Below, in pieces: positions 56,855 through 64,000 of a DNA stretch of 64,000 nucleotides. Under the pieces are notes generated by a model. That model did not search any database and was not told the origin of the DNA. It worked only from the letters and a program-made list of their open reading frames with translations. The number at the start of each line of letters is the position of its first letter. Positions within the stretch are counted from its first letter, which is position 1. Source of the DNA: Pseudomonas aestuarii. GTDB lineage: Bacteria; Pseudomonadota; Gammaproteobacteria; Pseudomonadales; Pseudomonadaceae. The stretch covers positions 1 through 64,000 of the forward strand of contig NZ_JAQJZJ010000005.1 in assembly GCF_027988105.1 (NCBI RefSeq). Reading direction: 5' to 3'. The position numbers and the translations under genes were made by a program.

Positions 56855-57766
56855 CTATCCGCGCTCCTCTTCGCTGTCGGTCAGGCAGGCGACTAGGTCG
56901 GCGGCGAAGCGGGACAGCAGTTCGCGCTTGCGCACGCACACCTGCAGGTCGCGGCGGGCCCAGGGTTCTTGCAGTTCGATCACCGCCAGCGGCTGGCGCG
57001 CGCTTGCCTCGGCCACTGCGCTGCGTGGCACCAGGCCGATGCCGACGCCGGCGCTGACCATGCGGCACACGGCTTCGAAGCTGCGCACCTGGATGCGCAC
57101 TTCCAGGTGGCGGCCGAGGGCGGCTGCGGCGTTCATGGTGAAGGTGTGGATGGCCGAGCCGGAATGCAGCATCACGAAGGGGTAGTCGAGCACCGCGGCG
57201 AAGGCCGTGCTGGGCTGCCGGGCGAGCGGGTGGTCGGCCGGGGCGATCAGCACCAGCCGGTCCGCGCGGTAGGGGATCAGTTCGACCTCGGCGCCGTCGA
57301 CCATATCGGCCACCACGCCGACTTCCACCTCGCCGCGCGCCACCGCCATGACCACCTCTGGGCTGGTGTGTTCCTCCAGGGAGATGCTGACTTGCGGATG
57401 GCGCTGCAGGAAGGTCGCCAGGCTGTCCGGCAGGAAGGCATGGGTGGCGTGGGTGTTGGCCCACAGGCTGACGTGGCCGCGTACGCCCTTGGCATAGGGC
57501 GCGAGGTCGGCATGCAGCTGTTCGAGCTGGGCGAACACCTGGCGCGCATGGCGCAATAGCGCCTCGCCGGCGCGGGTCGGGCGCACGCCGCGCGGTTCGC
57601 GGATCAGCAGCGGCGTGCCGATCGCCGCTTCCAGCAGGCGCATACGGTGGCTGGCCGAGGAGGGCGCCAGGTGCACGCGCTCGGCGCCGCGGGTCAGGTT
57701 CCTGGCTTCGGCTATCGCGATAAACAGCCGCAGGTCGATCAGGTCGTATTGCATAGGCTTGGTCAA
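56855..57766 (-). CDS. LysR-family transcriptional regulator
   Basis: The 303-residue protein has the LysR winged helix (LIDLRLFIAIAEARNLTRGAERVHLAPSS split at residues 9-37) and a periplasmic-binding-like effector domain. It is divergent from an EamA transporter gene over 94 bases and most likely regulates it. A second start at Met5 is possible. Effector unknown. Confidence 0.93.
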   Translation of the reverse strand: MTKPMQYDLIDLRLFIAIAEARNLTRGAERVHLAPSSASHRMRLLEAAIGTPLLIREPRGVRPTRAGEALLRHARQVFAQLEQLHADLAPYAKGVRGHVSLWANTHATHAFLPDSLATFLQRHPQVSISLEEHTSPEVVMAVARGEVEVGVVADMVDGAEVELIPYRADRLVLIAPADHPLARQPSTAFAAVLDYPFVMLHSGSAIHTFTMNAAAALGRHLEVRIQVRSFEAVCRMVSAGVGIGLVPRSAVAEASARQPLAVIELQEPWARRDLQVCVRKRELLSRFAADLVACLTDSEEERG

Positions 57767-57859
57767 ATCCGAACGCTAGGTTGTGCAAAAGCCATTTTTC
57801 ATTGGATCTTACCCCGATGATCATTCGTCTCAAGACAACTCTTGAGGTTTGAACCTGTC

Positions 57860-58843
57860 ATGCCATGGAAATCCTGGTCGAGCGAGCGCCTGGGTATCGC
57901 GCTTGCGGTTCTGGCCGCCTTCGGTTTTTCGTTCAAGGCGATCTTCGTCAAGCTGGCCTACGCCGCCGCGCCGGTGGATGCGGTCACCCTGCTGACCCTG
58001 CGCATGACCTTCGCCCTGCCGATCGCGCTCTGGGCTAGCCTCTGGCTGTGCCGCTCGGCGCCGCCGCTGACGCGCAGGGACTGGGGCCTGCTGATTGCAC
58101 TGGGCCTGCTGGGCTACTACGGCGCGAGCATCCTCGATTTTCTCGGCCTGCAGTACATTTCGGCGGCGCTCGAGCGGCTGATTCTGTTCATCTACCCGAC
58201 CATCACCGTGCTGATCGGCGTGCTGTTCCTCGGCCAGCGCCTGGAGCGGCGCCAGGTCGGCGCGCTGCTGCTGTCCTACGCCGGCATCGCGCTGGCCTTC
58301 GCCCATGACCTGCAGGTGGCCGACGACATCGATCAGGTGCTGATCGGCGCGGCCCTGGTGTTCGGTTCGGCGCTGTCCTATGCCTTCTATAGCTCCGGGG
58401 CGGAGATCGCCATCCGGCGCCTGGGCAGCATCCGCTTCGCCGCCCTGGCGATCATCGTCTCGAGCCTCGCCACCCAGCTGCACTTCCTCGCCACCCAGCC
58501 GTTCTCCACGCTGCAGCAGCCCGTGGAGGTGTACCTGTATGGCGTCGCGATGGCCGTGTTCTCGACCCTGCTGCCGGTGTTCTGGCAGTCGGCGGCGCTG
58601 CGCCATATCGGCGCGGCGCGCACCGTGCTGATCGGCACCCTGGGTCCGGTGCTGACCATCTTCTTCGCCTGGGGGCTGCTCGCCGAACCGGTGTCGCTGG
58701 CGCAGCTGGCGGGCGCCGGCCTGGTGCTGGCCGGAGTGTTGCTGGTCTCCGCCCGCAAGCGCCTGCCCGATCGGCCGCGGCCTGGTGCCGAATCGCTGGT
58801 GGCGACTGAACCGGCCCAGCCGCTCGGCAGCCCCCGGGGCTAA
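57860..58843 (+). CDS. EamA/DMT-family transporter
   Basis: ATG at 57860 gives 327 residues with ten hydrophobic helices in two EamA repeats (first LGIALAVLAAFGFSFKAIF; second starting near GAALVFGSALSYAFY). Members export metabolites or amino acids. Divergent LysR gene suggests substrate-induced expression. C-terminal 30 residues are polar. Confidence 0.92.
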   Translation: MPWKSWSSERLGIALAVLAAFGFSFKAIFVKLAYAAAPVDAVTLLTLRMTFALPIALWASLWLCRSAPPLTRRDWGLLIALGLLGYYGASILDFLGLQYISAALERLILFIYPTITVLIGVLFLGQRLERRQVGALLLSYAGIALAFAHDLQVADDIDQVLIGAALVFGSALSYAFYSSGAEIAIRRLGSIRFAALAIIVSSLATQLHFLATQPFSTLQQPVEVYLYGVAMAVFSTLLPVFWQSAALRHIGAARTVLIGTLGPVLTIFFAWGLLAEPVSLAQLAGAGLVLAGVLLVSARKRLPDRPRPGAESLVATEPAQPLGSPRG

Positions 58844-59022
58844 GCCGTGCGCCGGCGGTGTCGGTTGGCACCGAAGCGGGCGCAGGGCTGCAAGCAGAAG
58901 GCGAGCGGCAGGCCGGGCGAAATTTTATTTTTCATCGGCTGCATCCAATGCGCTGTTTCGCGGGTAGTACAGGTAGCAGCTACGACAGTTGCTCAGCTGT
59001 CCACCTTTCCGGAGACATACGC

Positions 59023-59565
59023 ATGAACGCAAAACGACTGATCCGCCGCACCGCTACTACACTCGCCAGCGCCTGCCTGTTGGCCGCCATGCCGATGGTC
59101 CATGCACAGATGGAACTGCCTGACAGCATCAAGGTGCCGCAGGGCAACAAGGTGGCGCTGGAAACCCTGGGCGTGGGCGAGGTGACCTACGAGTGCCGTG
59201 CCAAGGTCGACAATGCCGGCGAGGCGGAGTGGGTGTTCGCCGGGCCTGATGCGGTGCTCAATGACCGCAGCGGCAAGCAGGTCGGCACCTACTTCGGCCC
59301 GCCGGCCACCTGGAAGGCGATCGACGGCTCCAGCATCACCGGCGCGCAATTGGCGGTGGCACCCGCCGGGGCCGGCAATCTGCCCTATCAGCTGGTCAAG
59401 GCCAATCCAGCCGACGGCGAGGGGGCGATGAGCGGCATCAGTTACATCCAGCGGGTTGCCATCCAGGGCGGCGTCGCCCCGGCCAGCGGCTGCTCTGCCG
59501 CGACCAAGGGCCAGCGCGAGACGGTGAAATACCAGGCCGACTACATTTTCTGGGTCGCCGGCTGA
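59023..59565 (+). CDS. Secreted DUF3455 protein
   Basis: ATG at 59023 gives 180 residues with a signal peptide ending MVHA|QM. The mature part has the DUF3455 pattern (GVGEVTYECRA, WVFAGPDAVL, GPPATWKAIDGS, YIQRVAIQGG, YQADYIFW). It is 88 bases upstream of the ECF sigma gene and is likely its target or signal-related partner. Function unknown. Confidence 0.9.
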   Translation: MNAKRLIRRTATTLASACLLAAMPMVHAQMELPDSIKVPQGNKVALETLGVGEVTYECRAKVDNAGEAEWVFAGPDAVLNDRSGKQVGTYFGPPATWKAIDGSSITGAQLAVAPAGAGNLPYQLVKANPADGEGAMSGISYIQRVAIQGGVAPASGCSAATKGQRETVKYQADYIFWVAG

Positions 59566-59653
59566 GCAAGCCTGGGCTGATGCACAAAGTTGTATAAGCT
59601 GCAGTAACGCAAGCCCCTGCCGTTATGGCTGGGGCATTTATTCTCCCAGACGG

Positions 59654-60202
59654 TTGAACGCATTGTCCCTACCCGAATCGTTCTTCGACTATGAAGCCTG
59701 TTTGCGAGCCTGTGCCCGTGACGAGCGGCAAGCCCTGTTGAGCCTGTACGAGCAGGAAAGCGGCCGCCTGCTCGGGGTGGCCAGGCGTATCGTGCGCGAT
59801 GACGCGCTGGCCGAGGACATCGTGCACGATGCCTTCATCAAGATATGGACCCGCGCGGGCAGTTTCGACCCGGCGCGAGGCTCCGCGCGCGGTTGGATCT
59901 TCAGCGTGACCAGGCACCTGGCGCTCAACTTCATGCGCGATACCGCGAGGGAAATGCCCCTCGACGAACCGAACATAGCCGATGCAGGAGAGTCAGTGTC
60001 CACATTCGATTTGCATGACGGCTCGGGGCGTATCCATGGATGCCTCGCGCAGCTGGAACCGGCGCGCCGCAGTTGCATCCTGTATGCCTACATCGACGGT
60101 TACTCGCACGCGGAGATTTCCCGAAAGCTGGGAACTCCGCTGGGTACGGTCAAGGCCTGGATCAAACGCAGCCTGGTGGCGCTGCGGGAGTGCATGGGAT
60201 GA
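59654..60202 (+). CDS. ECF-type RNA polymerase sigma factor
   Basis: The 182-residue protein has sigma region 2 (AEDIVHDAFIKIWTRAGSF, then GWIFSVTRHLALNFMRD) and region 4 (CILYAYIDGYSHAEISRKLG split at LGTPLGTVKAWIKRSL). It begins with TTG at 59654; another TTG lies nine bases later. It overlaps its anti-sigma gene by ATGA. Confidence 0.92.
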   Translation: MNALSLPESFFDYEACLRACARDERQALLSLYEQESGRLLGVARRIVRDDALAEDIVHDAFIKIWTRAGSFDPARGSARGWIFSVTRHLALNFMRDTAREMPLDEPNIADAGESVSTFDLHDGSGRIHGCLAQLEPARRSCILYAYIDGYSHAEISRKLGTPLGTVKAWIKRSLVALRECMG

Positions 60203-60897
60203 ACTCGAGTCCGGACGATATCGAGGCGCTCGCAAGCGAGTATGTGCTGGGTACCTTGCCGGCCGAGCAGCGCCTGGAGGTGCAGCGGCGACTGGCTCAT
60301 GACGGCCGATTGCGGGCCGCGGTCGATGCCTGGGAGCAGCGCCTTCACGCGTTGACCGAGCTGGCACCGCCGTACTCGCCCAAGCCGCAGCTGTGGACGC
60401 GTATCGAGCGCAGCCTGAATAGCCTGGCGCGGCACAAGCCGGCGGCGCCAGCGGCCACGTCCTGGTGGGATCTGCTGGCACTCTGGCGGCTGCTTGCCGG
60501 CGCCGGGCTGGCGGCGACGCTGGTGCTGGGCAGCCTGTTGCTGCTGCCGGCTGCGCCCAGTCCTTATTGGGTCGTGCTGGTCGCGCCGGACGACCGCGCG
60601 CCTGGCTGGGTCATCCAGGCCAGCAACACCCGGGAGATACAGCTGATTCCCCTGGGCATCACCCAGGTCCCGGCCGACCAAGCGCTGGAGTTCTGGACCA
60701 AGGCCGACGACTGGGCCGGCCCGGTCTCCCTGGGCCTGATCCAGCCGGGCGAGACCCTGTCGATCAAGCTCGAAGACCTGCCGCCGCTGCAGCCCAACCA
60801 GCTTTTCGAGCTGACGCTCGAGGCGCCGACAGGGTCGCGGACTGGCAAGCCCACGGGGCCGGTGCAGTTCATCGGCAGGGCGGTCAAGGTTATCTGA
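60199..60897 (+). CDS. Membrane anti-sigma factor (RskA family)
   Basis: ATG at 60199 gives 232 residues: a cytoplasmic sigma-binding zinc-less N-terminus (DIEALASEYVLGTLPAEQR), one membrane helix (LLAGAGLAATLVLGSLLLL, about 92-110) and a periplasmic RskA domain. It holds the sigma factor until an envelope signal. Overlap with the sigma gene fits stoichiometric synthesis. Confidence 0.9.
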   Translation: MNSSPDDIEALASEYVLGTLPAEQRLEVQRRLAHDGRLRAAVDAWEQRLHALTELAPPYSPKPQLWTRIERSLNSLARHKPAAPAATSWWDLLALWRLLAGAGLAATLVLGSLLLLPAAPSPYWVVLVAPDDRAPGWVIQASNTREIQLIPLGITQVPADQALEFWTKADDWAGPVSLGLIQPGETLSIKLEDLPPLQPNQLFELTLEAPTGSRTGKPTGPVQFIGRAVKVI

Positions 60898-61089
60898 GGC
60901 CGCGGCACTACCAGCTTGAGGGTGCCCTCAAGCTGGCGCGCCAGGCCTTTAACCTTCACGCGCTTGAGCGCCTCGCGCAGGGTGATCTTGCTGACGTTGA
61001 GAGCCGGGGCTGGCAGCGATGCGTTGAGCCGTGGGCCGCCACGGAGGTACACTGCCGGCCCCGTGTGGCCTGGTTAGCTGGAGTGAACG

Positions 61090-61377
61090 ATGCGTAAAGA
61101 CAAGAAACAGGTGATTGGCGAAGAGATTGGTGATGAGCCGATCAAGCTGTTCCTCGCCGTGGAGCCGGCCGATGCCACGCCGCCGTCGTTGCACAAGCTG
61201 ATCAAGGCCTACCGCGGCCTGCGGGTCGACGACTTCGAGCGTTTCGTGGGTTTCTTCGTCGCGGCCGGCTATGACCTCGAGGCCAAGGATGCCCAGGGCA
61301 ACGATTTCATCGCCCTGATCCAGGACCAGCGCTTTGCCGAACCCTATATCGAGGTGATCAAGGCCGCCCGCGGCTGA
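61090..61377 (+). CDS. PA4642-family conserved protein
   Basis: A 95-residue protein beginning MRKDKKQVIGEEIGD with DFERFVGFFVAAGYDLEAKD, matching the Pseudomonas PA4642 family in wording and in position near MoxR-type genes. Cytoplasmic, function unknown. It ends at a shared terminator. Confidence 0.88.
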   Translation: MRKDKKQVIGEEIGDEPIKLFLAVEPADATPPSLHKLIKAYRGLRVDDFERFVGFFVAAGYDLEAKDAQGNDFIALIQDQRFAEPYIEVIKAARG

Positions 61378-61388
61378 TCATCCCGAAC

Positions 61389-61423
61389 ACAAAAAAGCCC
61401 GCTCGACAGCGGGCTTTTTTGTG
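61389..61423. terminator. Bidirectional Rho-independent terminator
   Basis: ACAAAAAAGCCCGCT and AGCGGGCTTTTTTGT form a near-perfect stem around CGAC, between the PA4642-family gene and the converging DUF58 gene. Confidence 0.95.
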
Positions 61424-61429
61424 CGCGGG

Positions 61430-62761
61430 TTACAGCACTCCGGCCTTCTTCCAGGCCAGGTAGCGGCTGACCAGTTGCGGGCCCAGCTCGCCGGGGCGGG
61501 CATCCAGCACCGGCACGTTGTGCGCGGTCAGGCGCTCGTGCAGGCTGGCGCGGGCGTTGAGGTAGTCGACCGCGCCGCAGTAGGCCAGCGCGCCGTCGAA
61601 GTCCTGCACCGGGCTGTGGCGCAGGTTGTCGAGCACCTCTTCGCGCAGGCTGGCGATCAGCACGCGGTGCTGGCGGCCGATGCGTTTGACGGCTGCAAGC
61701 AACTCCTGATCGTCCTCGTCGCGCAGGTTGGTGACCAGCACCACCAGGGCGCGGCGGCGCTGGCGGGCGAGCAGGGCGTCGGCCGCGGCGGCGAAGTCGG
61801 CCGGCTGCAGGGTGCTGCGCAGGTCGTACACGGCATTGAGCAGCACATTGAGTTGCGCCGGGCCTTTGACCGGCGCGAGGAAGCGCTGCTGTTCCCCGGC
61901 AAAGGTGGCCAGGCCCACAGCATCGCCCTGGCGCAGCGCCACATAACTGAGCAACAGGCAGGCATTGAGGGCGTGGTCGAAGTGCGCCAGGTCGCCATCC
62001 TGGCTGCGCATGCGCCGGCCGCAGTCGAGCAGGAAGATGATCTGCTGGCCGCGCTCGTCCTGGAACTCCCGGGCGATCGGTGTGCGCTTGCGGGCGGTGG
62101 CTTTCCAGTCGATCTGGCGCAGGCTGTCGCCGTCACGAAAGTCGCGCAACTGGTGAAATTCCAGGCCGAGGCCGCGCCGGGGGTGCTGGCGCACGCCCAG
62201 CTGGCTGAGCCAGTCGTCGACCGCCATCAGTTGCGCGCCATACAGACGGGCGAAATCCGGGTAGACCCGGGTTTCTCCGGGCAGCGCCAGGTAGCGGCGC
62301 GCACTCCACAGGCGCAGCGGGCTGGGCAGGTTGATTTCACATTGGTCGAAATGGAAGTGCCCACGCAGCAGCGGCCGCACGCGGTAGGTAATGCGAGTCT
62401 GCTCGCCGGGGCGCAGTTGCACGGTTTGCGGCAGGTGCTCGAACGCCATGCCGTCGGCCACATGGTCGAACACCTCCAGCGCCAAGGGCTGGGCGTAGGC
62501 GTGGTGCAGGGTCAGCTGCACCTCGTGCCAGCGGCCCAGCGGCAAATTGCCCGGCAACAGACGCTCCAGGCGCGGCGCGGGCAATTTGCCCACGCGCAGG
62601 GCGTCGACCAGCGCGGCGCCGGTCAGCGCCAGCAGCAGCCCCCACCAGAGCGCCTGCAGGCTTTGCGGCACCTCGACCGCCAGAGCCTGCAAGGCGCCAA
62701 GCACAATGGCCAGGCCGAGCAGGACGCCGAGTAGGATCAGCAGCGCGCGTGCGGGCTTCAT
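61430..62761 (-). CDS. DUF58 protein (MoxR-associated)
   Basis: Start at MKPARALLILLG (62761) gives 443 residues: two N-terminal membrane helices, then the DUF58 core (DWKATARKRTPIAREF) and a von Willebrand A-like segment (IIFLLDCGRRM). It follows the MoxR ATPase gene by 25 bases, the standard MoxR-DUF58 pairing. Its C-terminus is next to the terminator. Confidence 0.93.
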   Translation of the reverse strand: MKPARALLILLGVLLGLAIVLGALQALAVEVPQSLQALWWGLLLALTGAALVDALRVGKLPAPRLERLLPGNLPLGRWHEVQLTLHHAYAQPLALEVFDHVADGMAFEHLPQTVQLRPGEQTRITYRVRPLLRGHFHFDQCEINLPSPLRLWSARRYLALPGETRVYPDFARLYGAQLMAVDDWLSQLGVRQHPRRGLGLEFHQLRDFRDGDSLRQIDWKATARKRTPIAREFQDERGQQIIFLLDCGRRMRSQDGDLAHFDHALNACLLLSYVALRQGDAVGLATFAGEQQRFLAPVKGPAQLNVLLNAVYDLRSTLQPADFAAAADALLARQRRRALVVLVTNLRDEDDQELLAAVKRIGRQHRVLIASLREEVLDNLRHSPVQDFDGALAYCGAVDYLNARASLHERLTAHNVPVLDARPGELGPQLVSRYLAWKKAGVL

Positions 62762-62786
62762 GCGCCAGCACCCTGGGGTAAGCGGT

Positions 62787-63818
62787 TCATAGACGCGGCG
62801 CCGGGACCTGGTCGAGCAATTGCTGGAGCACCTGATCGACTTCCAGTCCTTCGATATCCAGCTCCGGTGCCAGGCGTACACGGTGGCGCAGAACGGCCAG
62901 GGCGCAGCGCTTGATGTCATCCGGCAGGACGAAGTCGCCGCCGCGCAGCAGGGCGCGGGCGCGGCCGCCACGCACCAGGGCGATCGAGGCGCGTGGCCCG
63001 GCGCCGAGAATCAGCCCTGGCCAGCTGCGGGTGGCACGCGCCAGGCGCACGGCATAGTCGAGCACCTGTTCGTCGAGCGGCAGGTCGCTGGCGATCTTCT
63101 GTATGGCCAGCAGATCCTTGGCCTGCAGCAGGGCGCGCAAGGGGGTGACGTCGAGCATGTCGGCGCGGGTCGAACGGGTGACCTGGCGCACCATGTTCAG
63201 TTCTTCATCCTGCTCGGGGTAGTCCATGCGCAGCTTGAGCATGAAACGGTCGAGTTCGGCTTCGGGCAGTGGGTAGGTGCCTTCCTGCTCGATCGGATTC
63301 TGCGTGGCCAGCACCATAAACGGCAGCGGCACCGCCAGGGGGCGCCCTTCGAGAGTGACCTGGCGCTCCTGCATGACTTCCAGCAGGGCCGCCTGGGTCT
63401 TGGCCGGCGCGCGATTGATCTCATCGGCCAGCAGCAGGTTGGTGAACACCGGGCCCTTGCGTAGCTTGAACTGCTCGCTTTGCAGGTCGTACACGGCGTG
63501 GCCGGTGACGTCGCTGGGCATCAGGTCCGGGGTGAACTGGATGCGCGCGAATTCGCCGCCGAAGCAGCGCGCCAGGGCGCGTACCAGCAGGGTCTTGCCC
63601 AGGCCGGGCACGCCCTCGATGAGCACGTGGCCGCCAGCGATCAGCGCGGTCAGCACATCGTCGACCACGGCGTTCTGGCCGATCAGCGCCTTGTGCAATT
63701 CCAGGCGCAGGGCCTGGGCCAGTTGGCTGGCGCGCTGGCGCTGCGGCATCTGGCCGCTCGGGGCCGGGGCCGGGACGGCAACGGCTGGGCTCAGCTGTTC
63801 GGACGGGTGTTCGCTCAT
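62787..63818 (-). CDS. MoxR-family AAA+ ATPase
   Basis: Start at MSEHPSEQLSP (63818) gives 343 residues with Walker A EGVPGLGKT, Walker B LLLADEINR, sensor 1 LATQNPIEQEG and the C-terminal lid. MoxR proteins act as chaperones for enzyme or membrane-complex maturation, usually with the DUF58 partner that follows here. The start overlaps the upstream gene by ATGA. Confidence 0.94.
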   Translation of the reverse strand: MSEHPSEQLSPAVAVPAPAPSGQMPQRQRASQLAQALRLELHKALIGQNAVVDDVLTALIAGGHVLIEGVPGLGKTLLVRALARCFGGEFARIQFTPDLMPSDVTGHAVYDLQSEQFKLRKGPVFTNLLLADEINRAPAKTQAALLEVMQERQVTLEGRPLAVPLPFMVLATQNPIEQEGTYPLPEAELDRFMLKLRMDYPEQDEELNMVRQVTRSTRADMLDVTPLRALLQAKDLLAIQKIASDLPLDEQVLDYAVRLARATRSWPGLILGAGPRASIALVRGGRARALLRGGDFVLPDDIKRCALAVLRHRVRLAPELDIEGLEVDQVLQQLLDQVPAPRL

Positions 63819-64000
63819 AGGGCATTCCTGAGTGTTTGCAGGTGGGCGACCTGGCGGGTGAAATCGACGGCGGACAGACGCTGCTCGGGCAGCGGCCGCA
63901 TGGCTTGACTGATGGCACGGCTGGGCAGGCGGGTCAGGCGTGCCAGCACCTGCCATTGTTCGGTCACGCCGAGGCGTTCGAAGCCGGGATGACGGCGTCG
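63815..64000 (-). CDS. DUF4350-type gene, C-terminal part only (runs off the window)
   Basis: The frame from the window edge encodes 61 residues (ending QTLRNAL) and stops at 63815-63817, overlapping the MoxR start as ATGA. Position upstream of MoxR-DUF58 is that of the DUF4350 membrane protein gene in Pseudomonas; this identification rests on context. Confidence 0.6.
   Translation of the reverse strand, partial: RRRHPGFERLGVTEQWQVLARLTRLPSRAISQAMRPLPEQRLSAVDFTRQVAHLQTLRNAL

Noticed and set aside
60564..61052. Minus-strand frame over the anti-sigma 3' end and its spacer
   Set aside because: Mostly antisense to the anti-sigma gene; the part in the spacer (reading NVSKITLREALKRVKVKG) could be a decayed fragment, but I cannot place it in a family.

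Overview
The window reads as a chromosome segment of a high-GC Pseudomonas (sensu lato). The backbone gene order ychF-pth-rplY-prs-tRNA-Gln-ispE-lolB-TPR lipoprotein, then hemA-prfA-prmC-moeB-murI, pagL, a phrB/MerR cluster, hemH, an MFS transporter, uraA-upp and hpt matches, as I recall it, the P. aeruginosa PA4673 to PA4642 stretch. Two accessory blocks interrupt it.

Accessory block 1 (1 to about 16.7 kb; its left end is outside the window) is a defence-type island ending in a P4-like tyrosine integrase beside the 3' end of ychF. It carries an AT-rich, divergent B-family DNA polymerase that looks protein-primed and lacks a recognisable exonuclease, a methyltransferase-like protein, a HEPN protein with an intact R-x4-H motif, an HNH endonuclease, an SRAP (YedK/HMCES-like) gene divergent from umuDC across a near-consensus LexA box, a large AAA ATPase of the PrrC/RloC type, and an overlapping OLD-family nuclease/UvrD-like helicase pair that I read as Gabija (GajAB).

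Backbone block (16.8-48.9 kb): translation, cell-envelope and tetrapyrrole housekeeping genes are followed by a nine-gene operon on the minus strand with almost every junction overlapping. It encodes a DUF523/DUF1722 protein, a MerR regulator of the class II LitR type, DNA photolyase, an NTF2-like protein, an SDR, an FAD oxidoreductase, DUF1365, a CFA-type methyltransferase and DUF2878. Sites of the form TGTACA-N12-TGTACA lie upstream of this operon, upstream of a divergent AMP/thymidine phosphorylase plus PRPP-synthetase-like pair, and again between an FAD oxidoreductase and an epimerase-hemH unit. I infer one light-responsive regulon covering all four transcription units.

Accessory block 2 (about 49-60.9 kb): a remnant of an Ldh_2-family dehydrogenase, an Atm1-type ABC exporter, then a second island (51.5-56.7 kb) with an HNH protein anchored by a C-terminal membrane helix and a three-gene cassette of two unknown proteins and a UvrD-like helicase. 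A LysR/EamA pair and an ECF sigma/anti-sigma pair beside a DUF3455 secreted protein follow. The window closes with a PA4642-family protein and the MoxR/DUF58/DUF4350 operon.

A family of about 56 bp dispersed repeats and related palindromes sits at the junctions of the accessory cassettes and was not seen between backbone genes. The best candidates for an undescribed system are the exonuclease-less PolB operon at the left edge and the helicase cassette at 53.7-56.6 kb.
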